Shown in pieces: positions 36,001-48,099 of a stretch of 64,000 nt of DNA (position 1 is its first letter; the number at the start of each line of letters is the position of its first letter). The DNA comes from Hydractinia symbiolongicarpus (lineage: Eukaryota; Cnidaria; Hydrozoa; Anthoathecata; Hydractiniidae). The position numbers and the translations under genes were made by a program. The notes beneath the pieces were generated by a model. The model saw only the letters and a list, made by a program, of their open reading frames with translations. It made no database searches and had not been told where the DNA came from. The DNA is taken from the NCBI RefSeq assembly GCF_029227915.1, contig NC_079878.1, forward strand, positions 30,531,501 through 30,595,500, written 5' to 3'.

Positions 36001-37230
36001 TGAAAACTACAAGTCTCATGCGTTTTAGTGGAGAAAGGATAATTTAAAAAATCGTTCTGGAAATGAGTTTCCTCACAGGATACTTTCTTTGTATATATTC
36101 GACTATACGGGCCAAGCACGGGATTTACGGGAAATCGCGGGTTTTCGTTTGCCGGCGATTAAACTTCTTTTATTCAGCGTCTCATCAAAAATGAATACAT
36201 TTTTGAAAACTGCAAGTCTCATGCGTTTTAGTGGTGAAAAGATAATTCAAAAAATCGTTCTGGAAATGAGTTTACTGACAGGGTACTTTCTTTGTATATA
36301 CTCGACTATACGGGCCAAGCACGGGATTTACGGGAAATCGCGGGTTTTCGTTTGCCGGCGATTAAACTTCTTTTATTCAGCGTCTCATCAAAAATGAAAA
36401 CATTTTTGAAAACTGCAAGCCTCATGCGTTTTAGTGGTGAAAAGATAATTTAAAAATTCGTTCTGGAAATGAGTTTACTCACAGGGTACTTTCTTTTTAT
36501 ATACTCGACTATACGGGCCAAGCACGGGATTTACGGGAAATCGCGGGTTTTCGTTTGCCGCCGATTAAACTTCTTTTATTCCGCGTCTCATCAAAAATGA
36601 AAACATTTTTGAAAACTACAAGTCTCATGCGTTTTAGTGGAGAAAGGATAATTTAAAAAATCGTTCTGGAAATGAGTTTCCTCACAGGATACTTTCTTTG
36701 TATATATTCGACTATACGGGCCAAGCACGGGATTTACGGGAAATCGCGGGTTTTCGTTTGCCGGCGATTAAACTTCTTTTATTCAGCGTCTCATCAAAAA
36801 TGAATACATTTTTGAAAACTGCAAGTCTCATGCGTTTTAGTGGTGAAAAGATAATTCAAAAAATCGTTCTGGAAATGAGTTTACTGACAGGGTACTTTCT
36901 TTGTATATACTCGACTATACGGGCCAAGCACGGGATTTACGGGAAATCGCGGGTTTTCGTTTGCCGGCGATTAAACTTCTTTTATTCAGCGTCTCATCAA
37001 AAATGAAAACATTTTTGAAAACTGCAAGCCTCATGCGTTTTAGTGGTGAAAAGATAATTTAAAAATTCGTTCTGGAAATGAGTTTACTCACAGGGTACTT
37101 TCTTTTTATATACTCGACTATACGGGCCAAGCACGGGATTTACGGGAAAGCGCGGGTTTTCGTTTGCCGCCGATTAAACTTCTTTTATTCCGCGTCTCAT
37201 CAAAAATGAAAACATTTTTGAAAACTACAA
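36000..37230 (+). repeat. Three-monomer (609-bp) higher-order repeat, two copies
   Basis: The GTGGAGAAAGGATAATTT monomer, the GTATATATTCGAC with AATGAATACATT monomer, and the TTTTTATATACTCG with GCCGCCGATT monomer recur as a block with a 609-bp shift. The shared typo-like variant GCAAGCCTCATGCG (36,414/37,023) confirms a direct tandem duplication. Confidence 0.87.
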
Positions 37231-38239
37231 GTCTCATGCGTTTTAGTGGTGAAAAAATAATTTAAGATATCGTTCGGGAAATGAGTTTACTCCCTGGGTA
37301 TTTTCTTTGTATACTTTTGACTGTACGGGCCAAACACAGGATTTACGGGAAATCGCGGGTTTTTGTTTGCCGGCGATTAAACTTCTTTTATTCAGCGCCT
37401 CATCAAAAATGAAAACATTTTTGAAAACTGCAAGTCTCATGCGTTTTAGTGGTTAAAAGATAATTTAAAAAATCGTTCTGGAAATGAGTTTCCTCACAGG
37501 ATACTTTCTTTGTATATACTCGACTATACGGGCCAAGCACGGGATTTACGGGAAATCGCGGGTTTTCGTTTGCCGGCGATTAAACTTCTTTTATTCAGCG
37601 TCTCATCAAAATGAATACATTTTTGAAAACTGCATGTCTCATGCGTTTTAGTGGTGAAAAGATAATTCAAAAAATCGTTCTGGAAATGAGTTTACTGACA
37701 GGGAACTTTCTTTGTATATACTCGACTATACGGGCCAAGCACGGGATTTACGGGAAAGCGCGGGTTTTCGTTTGCCGGCGATTAAACTTCTTTTATTCAG
37801 CGTCTCATCAAAAATGAAAACATTTTTGAAAACTGCAAGTCTCATGCGTTTTAGTGGTGAAAAGATAATTTAAAAATTCGTTCTGGAAATGAGTTTACTC
37901 ACAGGGTACTTTCTTTGTATATACTCGACTATACGGGCCAAGCACGGGATTTACGGGAAATCGCGGGTTTTCGTTTGCCGCCGATTAAACTTCTTTTATT
38001 CAGCGTCTCATCGAAAATGAAAACATTTTTGAAAACTACAAGTCTCGTGCGTTTTAGTGGCGAAAAGATAACTTAAAAAATCGTTCTGGAAATGTGTTTA
38101 CTCGCAGGGTACTTTCTTTGTATACTTTTGACTATACGGGCCGAGTCCGGGATTTACGGGAAATCGCGGGTTTTCGTTTGCCGGCGATTAAACTTCTTTT
38201 ATTCCGCGTCTCATCAAAAATGAAAACATTTTTGAAAAC

Positions 38240-39180
38240 TACAAGTCTCATGCGTTTTAGTGGTGAAAAAATAATTTAAGATATCGTTCGGGAAATGAGT
38301 TTACTCCCTGGGTATTTTCTTTGTATACTTTTGACTATACGGGCCAAGCACAGGATTTACGGGAAATCGCGGGTTTTTGTTTGCCGGCGATTAAACTTCT
38401 TTTATTCAGCGTCTCATCAAAAAGGAAAACATTTTTGAAAACTGCAAGTCTCATGCGTTTTAGTGGTGAAAAGATAATTTAAAAAATCGTTCTGGAAATG
38501 AGTTTCCTCACAGGATACTTTCTTTGTATATACTCGACTATACGGGCCAAGCACGGGATTTACGGGAAATCGCGGGTTTTCGTTTGCCGGCGATTAAACT
38601 TTTTTTATTCAGCGTCTCATCAAAATGAATACATTTTTGAAAACTGCAAGTCTCGTGCGTTTTAGTGGTGAAAAGATAATTTAAAAAATCGTTCTGGAAA
38701 TGAGTTTACTGACAGGGTACTTTCTTTGTATATACTCGACTATACGGGCCAAGCACGGGATTTACGGGAAATCGCGGGTTTTCGTTTGCCGGCGATTAAA
38801 CTTCTTTTATTCACCGTCTCATCAAAAATGAAAACATTTTTGAAAACTGCAAGTCTCATGCGTTTTAGTGGTGAAAAAATAATTTAAAAATTCGTTCTGG
38901 AAATGAGTTTACTCACAGGGTACTTTCTTTGTATATACTCGACTATACGGGCCAAGCACGGGATTTACGGGAAATCGCGGGTTTTCGTTTGCCCCCGATT
39001 AAACTTCTTTTATTCAGCGTCTCATCAAAAATGAAAACATTTTTGAAAACTGCAAGTCTCATGCGTTTTAGTGGTGAAAAGATAATTTAAAAATTCGTTT
39101 TGGAAATGAGTTTACTCACAGGGTACTTTCTTTGTATATACTCCACTATACGGGCCAAGCACGGGATTTACGGGAAATCG
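38240..39180 (+). repeat. LINE-free relative of the insertion locus (empty-site paralog)
   Basis: The monomers here match, in order, those on both sides of the LINE (26,940-27,264 and 29,188-29,850). The order is an AAGCACAGG hybrid monomer, a CTCACAGGATAC monomer, TCATCAAAATGAATACATT with GCAAGTCTCGTGCG, CTGACAGGG, TTCACCGTCTC, then TTTGCCCCCGATT. The uninterrupted target TTTGT lies at 38,523-38,527. Differences from the LINE flanks are few: TTTCTC versus TTCCTC, and a CTTCTTTT versus CTTTTTTT variant. Confidence 0.8.
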
Positions 39181-39309
39181 CGGGTTTTCGTTTGCCGGCG
39201 ATTAAACTTCTTTTATTCCGCGTCTCATCAAAAATGAAAACATTTTTGAAAACTACAAATCTTATGCGTTTTAGTGGTGAAAAAATAATTTAAAAATTCG
39301 TTCTGGAAA

Positions 39310-42300
39310 TGAGTTTACTCACAGGGTACTTTCTTTGTATATACTCGACTATACGGGCCAAGCACGGGATTTACGGGAAATCGCGGGTTTTCGTTTGCCG
39401 GCGATTAAACTTCTTTTATTCCGCGTCTCATCAAAAATGAAAACATTTTTGAAAACTACAAATCTTATGCGTTTTAGTGGTGAAAAAATAATTTAAAAAA
39501 TCGTTCGAGAAATGAGTTTACTCCCTGCGTATTTTCTTTGTATACTTTTGACTATACGGGCCGAGTCCGGGATTTACGGGAAATCGCGGGTTTTCGTTTG
39601 CCGGCGATTAAACTTCTTTTATTCCGCGTCTCATCAAAAATGAAAACATCTTTGAAAACTACAAGTCTCATGCGTCTTAGTGGTGAAAAAATAATTTAAG
39701 ATATCGTTCGGGAAATGAGTTTACTCCCTGGGTATTTTCTTTGTATACTTTTGACTATACGGGCCGAGTCCGGGATTTACGGGAAATCGCGGGTTTTCGT
39801 TTGCCGGCGATTAAACTTCTTTTATTCCGCGTCTCATCAAAAATGAAAACATTTTTGAAAACTACAAATCTTATGCGTTTTAGTGGTGAAAAAATAATTT
39901 AAGATATCGTTCGGGAAATGAGTTTACTCCCTGGGTATTTTCTTTGTATACCTTTGACTATACGGGCCAAGCACAGGATTTACAGGAAATCGCGGGTTTT
40001 TGTTTGCCGGCGATTAAACTTCTTTTATTCAGCGTCTCATCAAAAATGAAAACATTTTTGAAAACTGCAAGTCTCATGCGTTTTAGTGGTGAAAAGATAA
40101 TTTAAAAAATCGTTCTGGAAATGAGTTTCCTCACAGGATACTTTCTTTGTATATACTCGACTATACGGGCCAAGCACGGGATTTACGGGAAATCGCGGGT
40201 TTTCGTTTGCCGGCGATTAAACTTCTTTTATTCAGCGTCTCATCAAAAATGAATACATTTTTGAAAACTGCAAGTCTCATGCGTTTTAGTGGAGAAAAGA
40301 TAATTTAAAAAATCGTTCTGGAAATGAGTTTCCTCACAGGATACTTTCTTTGTATATACTCGACTATACGGGACAAGCACGGGATTTACGGGAAATCGCG
40401 GGTTTTCGTTTGCCGGCGATTAAACTTCTTTTATTCAGCGTCTCATCAAAAATGAAAACATTTTTGAAAACTGCAAGTCTCATGCGTTTTAGTGGTGAAA
40501 AGATAATTTAAAAATTCGTTCTGAAAATGAGTTTACTCACAGGGTACTTTCTTTTTATATACTCGACTATACGGGCCAAGCACGGGATTTACGGGAAATC
40601 GCGGGTTTTCGTTTGCCGCCGATTAAACTTCTTTTATTCCGCGTCTCATCAAAAATGAAAACATTTTTGAAACTGCAAGTCTCATGCGTTTTAGTGGTGA
40701 AAAAATAATTTAAGATATCGTTCTGGAAATGAGTTTCCTCACAGGATACTTTCTTTGTATATACTCGACTATACGGGCCAAGCACAGGATTAACGGGAAA
40801 TCGCGGGTTTTTGTTTGCCGGCGATTAAACTTCTTTTATTCAGCGTCTCATCAAAAATGAAAACATTTTTGAAAACTGCAAGTCTCATGCGTTTTAGTGG
40901 TGAAAAGATAATTTAAAAAATCGTTCTGGAAATGAGTTTCCTCACAGGATACTTTCTTTGTATATACTCGACTATACGGGCCAAGCACGGGATTTACGGG
41001 AAATCGCGGGTTTTCGTTTGCCGGCGATTAAACTTCTTTTATTCAGCGTCTCATCAAAATGAATACATTTTTGAAAACTGCATGTCTCATGCGTTTTAGT
41101 GGTGAAAAGATAATTCAAAAAATCATTCTGGAAATGAGTTTACTGACAGGGTACTTTCTTTGTATATACTCGACTATACGGGCCAAGCACGGGATTTACG
41201 GGAAATCGCGGGTTTTCGTTTGCCGGCGATTAAACTTCTTTTATTCAGCGTCTCATCAAAAATGAAAACATTTTTGAAAACTGCAAGTCTCATGCGTTTT
41301 AGTGGTGAAAAGATAATTTAAAAATTCGTTCTGAAAATGAGTTTATTCACAGGGTACTTTCTTTGTATATACTCGACTATACGGGCCAAGCACGGGATTT
41401 ACGGGAAATCGCGGGTTTTCGTTTGCCGCCGATTAAACTTCTTTTATTCAGCGTCTCATCAAAAATGAAAACATTTTTGAAAACTACAAGTCTCATGCGT
41501 TTTAGTGGTGAAAAAATAATTTAAGATATCGTTCGGGAAATGAGTTTACTCCCTGGGTATTTTCTTTGTATACTTTTGACTATACGGGCCAAGCACAGGA
41601 TTTACGGGAAATCGCGGGTTTTTGTTTGCCGGCGATTAAACTTCTTTTATTCAGCGTCTCATCAAAAATGAAAACATTTTTGAAAACTGCAAGTCTCATG
41701 CGTTTTAGTGGTGAAAAGATAATTTAAAAAATCGGTCTGGAAATGAGTTTACTGACAGGGTACTTTCTTTGTATATACTCGACTATACGGGCCAAGCACG
41801 GGATTTACGGGAAATCGCGGGTTTTCGTTTGCCGGCGATTAAACTTCTTTTATTCCGCGTCTCATCAAAAATGAAAACATTTTTGAAAACTACAAATCTT
41901 ATGCGTTTTAGTGGTGAAAAAATAATTTAAAAAATCGTTCGAGAAATGAGTTTACTCCCTGCGTATTTTCTTTGTATACTTTTGACTATACGGGCCGAGT
42001 CCGGGATTTACGGGAAATCGCGGGTTTTCGTTTGCCGGCGATTAAACTTCTTTTATTCCGCGTCTCATCAAAAATGAAAACATCTTTGAAAACTACAAGT
42101 CTCATGCGTCTTAGTGGTGAAAAAATAATTTAAGATATCGTTCGGGAAATGAGTTTACTCCCTGGGTATTTTCTTTGTATACTTTTGACTATACGGGCCG
42201 AGTCCGGGATTTACGGGAAATCGCGGGTTTTCGTTTGCCGGCGATTAAACTTCTTTTATTCCGCGTCTCATCAAAAATGAAAACATTTTTGAAAACTACA

Positions 42301-44262
42301 AATCTTATGCGTTTTAGTGGTGAAAAAATAATTTAAGATATCGTTCGGGAAATGAGTTTACTCCCTGGGTATTTTCTTTGTATACCTTTGACTATACGGG
42401 CCAAGCACAGGATTTACAGGAAATCGCGGGTTTTTGTTTGCCGGCGATTAAACTTCTTTTATTCAGCGTCTCATCAAAAATGAAAACATTTTTGAAAACT
42501 GCAAGTCTCATGCGTTTTAGTGGTGAAAAGATAATTTAAAAAATCGTTCTGGAAATGAGTTTCCTCACAGGATACTTTCTTTGTATATACTCGACTATAC
42601 GGGCCAAGCACGGGATTTACGGGAAATCGCGGGTTTTCGTTTGCCGGCGATTAAACTTCTTTTATTCAGCGTCTCATCAAAAATGAATACATTTTTGAAA
42701 ACTGCAAGTCTCATGCGTTTTAGTGGAGAAAAGATAATTTAAAAAATCGTTCTGGAAATGAGTTTCCTCACAGGATACTTTCTTTGTATATACTCGACTA
42801 TACGGGACAAGCACGGGATTTACGGGAAATCGCGGGTTTTCGTTTGCCGGCGATTAAACATCTTTTATTCAGCGTCTCATCAAAAATGAAAACATTTTTG
42901 AAAACTGCAAGTCTCATGCGTTTTAGTGGTGAAAAGATAATTTAAAAATTCGTTCTGAAAATGAGTTTACTCACAGGGTACTTTCTTTTTATATACTCGA
43001 CTATACGGGCCAAGCACGGGATTTACGGGAAATCGCGGGTTTTCGTTTGCCGCCGATTAAACTTCTTTTATTCCGCGTCTCATCAAAAATGAAAACATTT
43101 TTGAAAACTGCAAGTCTCATGCGTTTTAGTGGTGAAAAAATAATTTAAGATATCGTTCTGGAAATGAGTTTCCTCACAGGATACTTTCTTTGTATATACT
43201 CGACTATACGGGCCAAGCACAGGATTAACGGGAAATCGCGGGTTTTTGTTTGCCGGCGATTAAACTTCTTTTATTCAGCGTCTCATCAAAAATGAAAACA
43301 TTTTTGAAAACTGCAAGTCTCATGCGTTTTAGTGGTGAAAAGATAATTTAAAAAATCGTTCTGGAAATAAGTTTCCTCACAGGATACTTTCTTTGTATAT
43401 ACTCGACTATACGGGCCAAGCACGGGATTTACGGGAAATCGCGGGTTTTCGTTTGCCGGCGATTAAACTTCTTTTATTCAGCGTCTCATCAAAATGAATA
43501 CATTTTTGAAAACTGCATGTCTCATGCGTTTTAGTGGTGAAAAGATAATTCAAAAAATCATTCTGGAAATGAGTTTACTGACAGGGTACTTTCTTTGTAT
43601 ATACTCGACTATACGGGCCAAGCACGGGATTTACGGGAAATCGCGGGTTTTCGTTTGCCGGCGATTAAACTTCTTTTATTCAGCGTCTCATCAAAAATGA
43701 AAACATTTTTGAAAACTGCAAGTCTCATGCGTTTTAGTGGTGAAAAGATAATTTAAAAATTCGTTCTGAAAATGAGTTTATTCACAGGGTACTTTCTTTG
43801 TATATACTCGACTATACGGGCCAAGCACGGGATTTACGGGAAATCGCGGGTTTTCGTTTGCCGCCGATTAAACTTCTTTTATTCAGCGTCTCATCAAAAA
43901 TGAAAACATTTTTGAAAACTACAAGTCTCATGCGTTTTAGTGGTGAAAAAATAATTTAAGATATCGTTCGGGAAATGAGTTTACTCCCTGGGTATTTTCT
44001 TTGTATACTTTTGACTATACGGGCCAAGCACAGGATTTACGGGAAATCGCGGGTTTTTGTTTGCCGGCGATTAAACTTCTTTTATTCAGCGTCTCATCAA
44101 AAATGAAAACATTTTTGAAAACTGCAAGTCTCATGCGTTTTAGTGGTGAAAAGATAATTTAAAAAATCGGTCTGGAAATGAGTTTACTGACAGGGTACTT
44201 TCTTTGTATATACTCGACTATACGGGCCAAGCACGGGATTTACGGGAAATCGCGGGTTTTCG
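39310..44262 (+). repeat. Twelve-monomer (2,435-bp) higher-order repeat, two near-identical copies
   Basis: Copies begin near 39,310 and 41,745. The offset is 2,434 bp up to about 40,670 and 2,435 bp after it, because the first copy lacks one A in GAAACTGCAAG. Shared markers include CTGCGTATT, TGCGTCTTAG (39,671/42,105), ATTTACAGG, GGGACAAGCACGGG, CAGGATTAACGGG, GCATGTCTC, CAAAAAATCATTCTGG and GTTTATTCACAGGG. The few differences I saw include TTAAACATC versus TTAAACTTC and GGAAATAAG versus GGAAATGAG. Identity ends at about 44,262, where CGTTTTCCGG replaces CGTTTGCCGG. Confidence 0.9.
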
Positions 44263-44379
44263 TTTTCCGGCGATTAAACTACTTTCATTCAGCGTCTCAT
44301 CAAAAATGAAAACATTTTTGAAAACTACAAGTCTCATGCGTTTTAGTGGAGAAAAGATAATATAAAAAATCGTTCTGGA

Positions 44380-45600
44380 AATGAGTTTACTCCCTGGGTA
44401 TTTTCTTTGTATACATTTGACTATACGGGCCGAGTCCGGGATATACGGGAATTCGCGGGTTTTCGTTTGCCGGCGATTAAACTTCTTTTATTCAGCGTCT
44501 CATCAAAAATGAAAACATTTTTAAAAACTACAAGTCTCGTGCGTTTTAGTGGTGAAAAGATAATTTAAAAAATCGTTCTGGAAATGAGTTTACTCCCTGG
44601 GTATTTTCTTTGTATACTTTTGACTATACGGGCCAAGCACAGGATTTACGGGAAATCGCGGGTTTTTGTTTGCCGGCGATTAAACTTCTTTTATTCAGCG
44701 TCTCATCAAAAATGAAAACATTTTTGAAAACTGCAAGTCTCATGCGATTTAGTGGTGAAAAGATAATTTAAAAAATCGTTCTGGAAATGAGTTTCCTCAC
44801 AGGATACTTTCTTTGTATATACTCGACAATACGGGCCAAGCACGGGATTTACGGGAATTCGCGGGTTTTCGTTTGCCGGCGATTAAACTTCTTTTATTCA
44901 GCGTCTCATCAAAAATGAAAACATTTTTAAAAACTACAAGTCTCGTGCGTTTTAGTGGTGAAAAGATAATTTAAAAAATCGTTCTGGAAATGAGTTTACT
45001 CCCTGGGTATTTTCTTTGTATACATTTGACTATACGGGCCGAGTCCGGGATATACGGGAATTCGCGGGTTTTCGTTTGCCGGCGATTAAACTTCTTTTAT
45101 TCAGCGTCTCATCAAAAATGAAAACATTTTTAAAAACTACAAGTCTCGTGCGTTTTAGTGGTGAAAAGATAATTTAAAAAATCGTTCTGGAAATGAGTTT
45201 ACTCCCTGGGTATTTTCTTTGTATACTTTTGACTATACGGGCCAAGCACAGGATTTACGGGAAATCGCGGGTTTTTGTTTGCCGGCGATTAAACTTCTTT
45301 TATTCAGCGTCTCATCAAAAATGAAAACATTTTTGAAAACTGCAAGTCTCATGCGATTTAGTGGTGAAAAGATAATTTAAAAAATCGTTCTGGAAATGAG
45401 TTTCCTCACAGGATACTTTCTTTGTATATACTCGACTATACGGGCCAAGCACGGGATTTACGGGAAATCGCGGGTTTTCGTTTGCCGGCGATTAAACTTC
45501 TTTTATTCAGCGTCTCATCAAAATGAATACATTTTTGAAAACTGCAAGTCTCATGCGTTTTAGTGGTGAAAAGATAATTCAAAAAATCGTTCTGGAAATG
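44380..45600 (+). repeat. Three-monomer (609-bp) higher-order repeat, two copies
   Basis: The marker GTATACATTTGAC followed by GGGATATACGGGAATTCG occurs at 44,409 and 45,018, 609 bp apart. The following AAGCACAGG monomer and the ATGCGATTTAGTGG monomer also repeat at that spacing. A small difference is CTCGACAATACGG in the first copy only. Confidence 0.83.
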
Positions 45601-47330
45601 AGTTTACTGACAGGGTACTTTCTTTGTATATACTCGACTATACGGGCCAAGCACGGGATTTACGGGAAATCGCGGGTTTTCGTTTGCCGGCGATTAAACT
45701 TCTTTTATTCAGCGTCTCATCAAAAATGAAAACATTTTTGAAAACTGCAAGTCTCATGCGTTTTAGTGGTGAAAAGATAATTTAAAAATTCGTTCTGGAA
45801 ATGAGTTTACTCACAGGGTACTTTCTTTGTATATACTCGACTATACGGGCCAAGCACGGGATTTACGGGAAATCGCGGGTTTTCGTTTGCCCCCGATTAA
45901 ACTTCTTTTATTAAGCGTCTCATCAAAAATGAAAACATTTTTGAAAACTGCAAGTCTCATGCGTTTTAGTGGTGAAAAGATAATTTAAAAATTCGTTCTG
46001 GAAATGAGTTTACTCACAGGGTACTTTCTTTGTATATACTCGACTATACGGGCCAAGCACGGGATTTACGGGAAATCGCGGGTTTTCGCTGGCCGGCGAT
46101 TAAACTTCTTTTATTCCGCGTCTCATCAAAAATGAAAACATTTTTGAAAACTACAAATCTTATGCGTTTTAGTGGTGATAAAATAATTTAAAAAATCGTT
46201 CGGGAAATGAGTTTACTCCCTGGGTACTTTCTTTGTATACATTCGACTATACGGGCCAAGCCCGGGATTTACGGGAAATCGCGGGTTTTCGTTTTCCGGC
46301 GATTAAACTTCTTTCATTCAGCGTCTCATCAAAAGTGAAAACATTTTTGAAAACTACAAGTCTCATGCGTTTTAGTGGTGAAAAAATAATTTAAAAAATC
46401 GTTCTGGAAATGGGTTTACTCACAGAGTACTTTCTTTGTATATACTCGACTATACGTGCCAAGCACGGGATTTACGGGAAATCGCGGGTTTTCGTTTGCC
46501 GGCGATTAAACTTCTTTTATTCCGCGTCTCATCAAAAATGAAAACATTTTTGAGAACTACAAGTCTTATGCGTTTTAGTGGTGAAAAAATAATTTAAAAA
46601 ATCGTTTGGAAAATGAGTTTATTCCCTGGGTACTTTCTTTGTATACATTCAACTATATGGGCCAAGCCCGGGATTTACGGGAAATCGTGGGTTTTGGTTT
46701 GGCGGCGATTAAACTTCTTTTATTCAGCGTCTTATCAAAAATGAAAACATTTTTGAGAACTACAAGTCTTATGCGTTTTAGTGGTGAGAAAATAATTTAA
46801 AAAATCGTTCGGAAAATGAGTTTAATCCCTGGGTACTTTCTTTGTATACATTCGACTATACGGGCCAAGCCCGGGATTTACGGGAAATCGCGGGTTTTCG
46901 TTTGCCGGCGATTAAACTTCTTTCATTCATCGTCTCATCAAAAATGAAAACATTTTCGAAAACTACAACTCTCATGCGTTTTAGTGGTGAAAAGATAATT
47001 TAAAAAATCGTTCTGGAAATGAGTTTACTCCCTGGGTATTTTCTTTGTGTACATTTGACTATACGGGCCGAGTCCGGGATTTACGGGAATTCGCGGGTTT
47101 TCGTTTGCCGGCGATTAAACTTCTTTTATTCAGCGTCTTATCAAAAATGAAAACATTTTTGATAACTACAAGTCTCGTGCGTTTTAGTGGTGAAAAGATA
47201 ACTTAAGAAATCGTTCTGGAAATGAGTTTACTCGCAGGGTACTTTCTTTGTCTACTTTTGACTATACGGGCCGAGTCCGGGATTTACGGGAAATCGCGGG
47301 TTTTCGTTTGCCGGCAATTAAACTTCTTTT
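45600..47330 (+). repeat. Diverged satellite segment
   Basis: Ordinary-length monomers, with more private substitutions than the blocks on either side. Examples are TTTTCGCTGGCC, CACAGAGTAC, CTATACGTGCC, TTGAGAACTAC, ATTCAACTATATGG, AATCGTGGG, GGTTTGGCGG and GTGTACATTTGAC. I could not find a clear tandem multi-monomer block here. The segment may be older or less homogenised. Confidence 0.65.
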
Positions 47331-47339
47331 ATTCAGCGT

Positions 47340-48090
47340 CTCATCAAAAATGAAAACATTTTTGAAAACTGCAAGTCTCATGCGTTTTAGTGGTGAAAAA
47401 ATAATTTAAAAAATCGTTCGAGAAATGAGTTTACTGACAGGATACTTTCTTTGTATATACTCGACCATACGGGCCAAGCACGGGATTTACGGGAAATCGC
47501 GGGTTTTCGTTTGCCGGCGATTAAACTTCTTTTATTCAGCGTCTTATCAAAAATGAAAACATTTTTGAAAACTGCAAGACTCATGCGTTTTAGTGGTGAA
47601 AAGATAATTTAAAAAATCGTTCTGGAAATGAGTTTACTCACAGGATACTTTCTTTGTATATACTCGACTATACGGGCCAAGCACGGGATTTACGGGAAAT
47701 CGCGGGTTTTCGTCCCTCATCAAAAATGAAAACATTTTTGAAAACTGCAAGTCTCATGCGTTTTAGTGGTGAAAAAATAATTTAAAAAATCGTTCGAGAA
47801 ATGAGTTTACTGACAGGATACTTTGTTTGTATATACTCGACCATACGGGCCAAGCACGGGATTTACGGGAAATCGCGGGTTTTCGTTTGCCGGCGATTAA
47901 ACTTCTTTTATTCAGCGTCTTATCAAAAATGAAAACATTTTTGAAAACTGCAAGACTCATGCGTTTTAGTGGTGAAAAGATAATTTAAAAAATCGTTCTG
48001 GAAATGAGTTTACTCACAGGATACTTTCTTTGTATATACTCGACTATACGGGCCAAGCACGGGATTTACGGGAAATCGCGGGTTTTCGTC
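47340..48090 (+). repeat. 376-bp dimer (203 + 173 bp) in tandem, with shortened monomers
   Basis: Two copies of a dimer shifted by 376 bp. Each pairs a full monomer (TCGAGAAATG, CTCGACCATACGG, GCAAGACTC) with a monomer that lacks about 30 bp. In the short form CGGGTTTTCGT joins CCCTCATCAAAAATG directly, at about 47,713 and 48,089, removing the TTGCCGGCGATTAAAC...CAGCGT part. Bases CGT flank the lost segment in normal monomers, so slippage or microhomology deletion is plausible. Confidence 0.88.
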
Positions 48091-48099
48091 CCTCATCAA

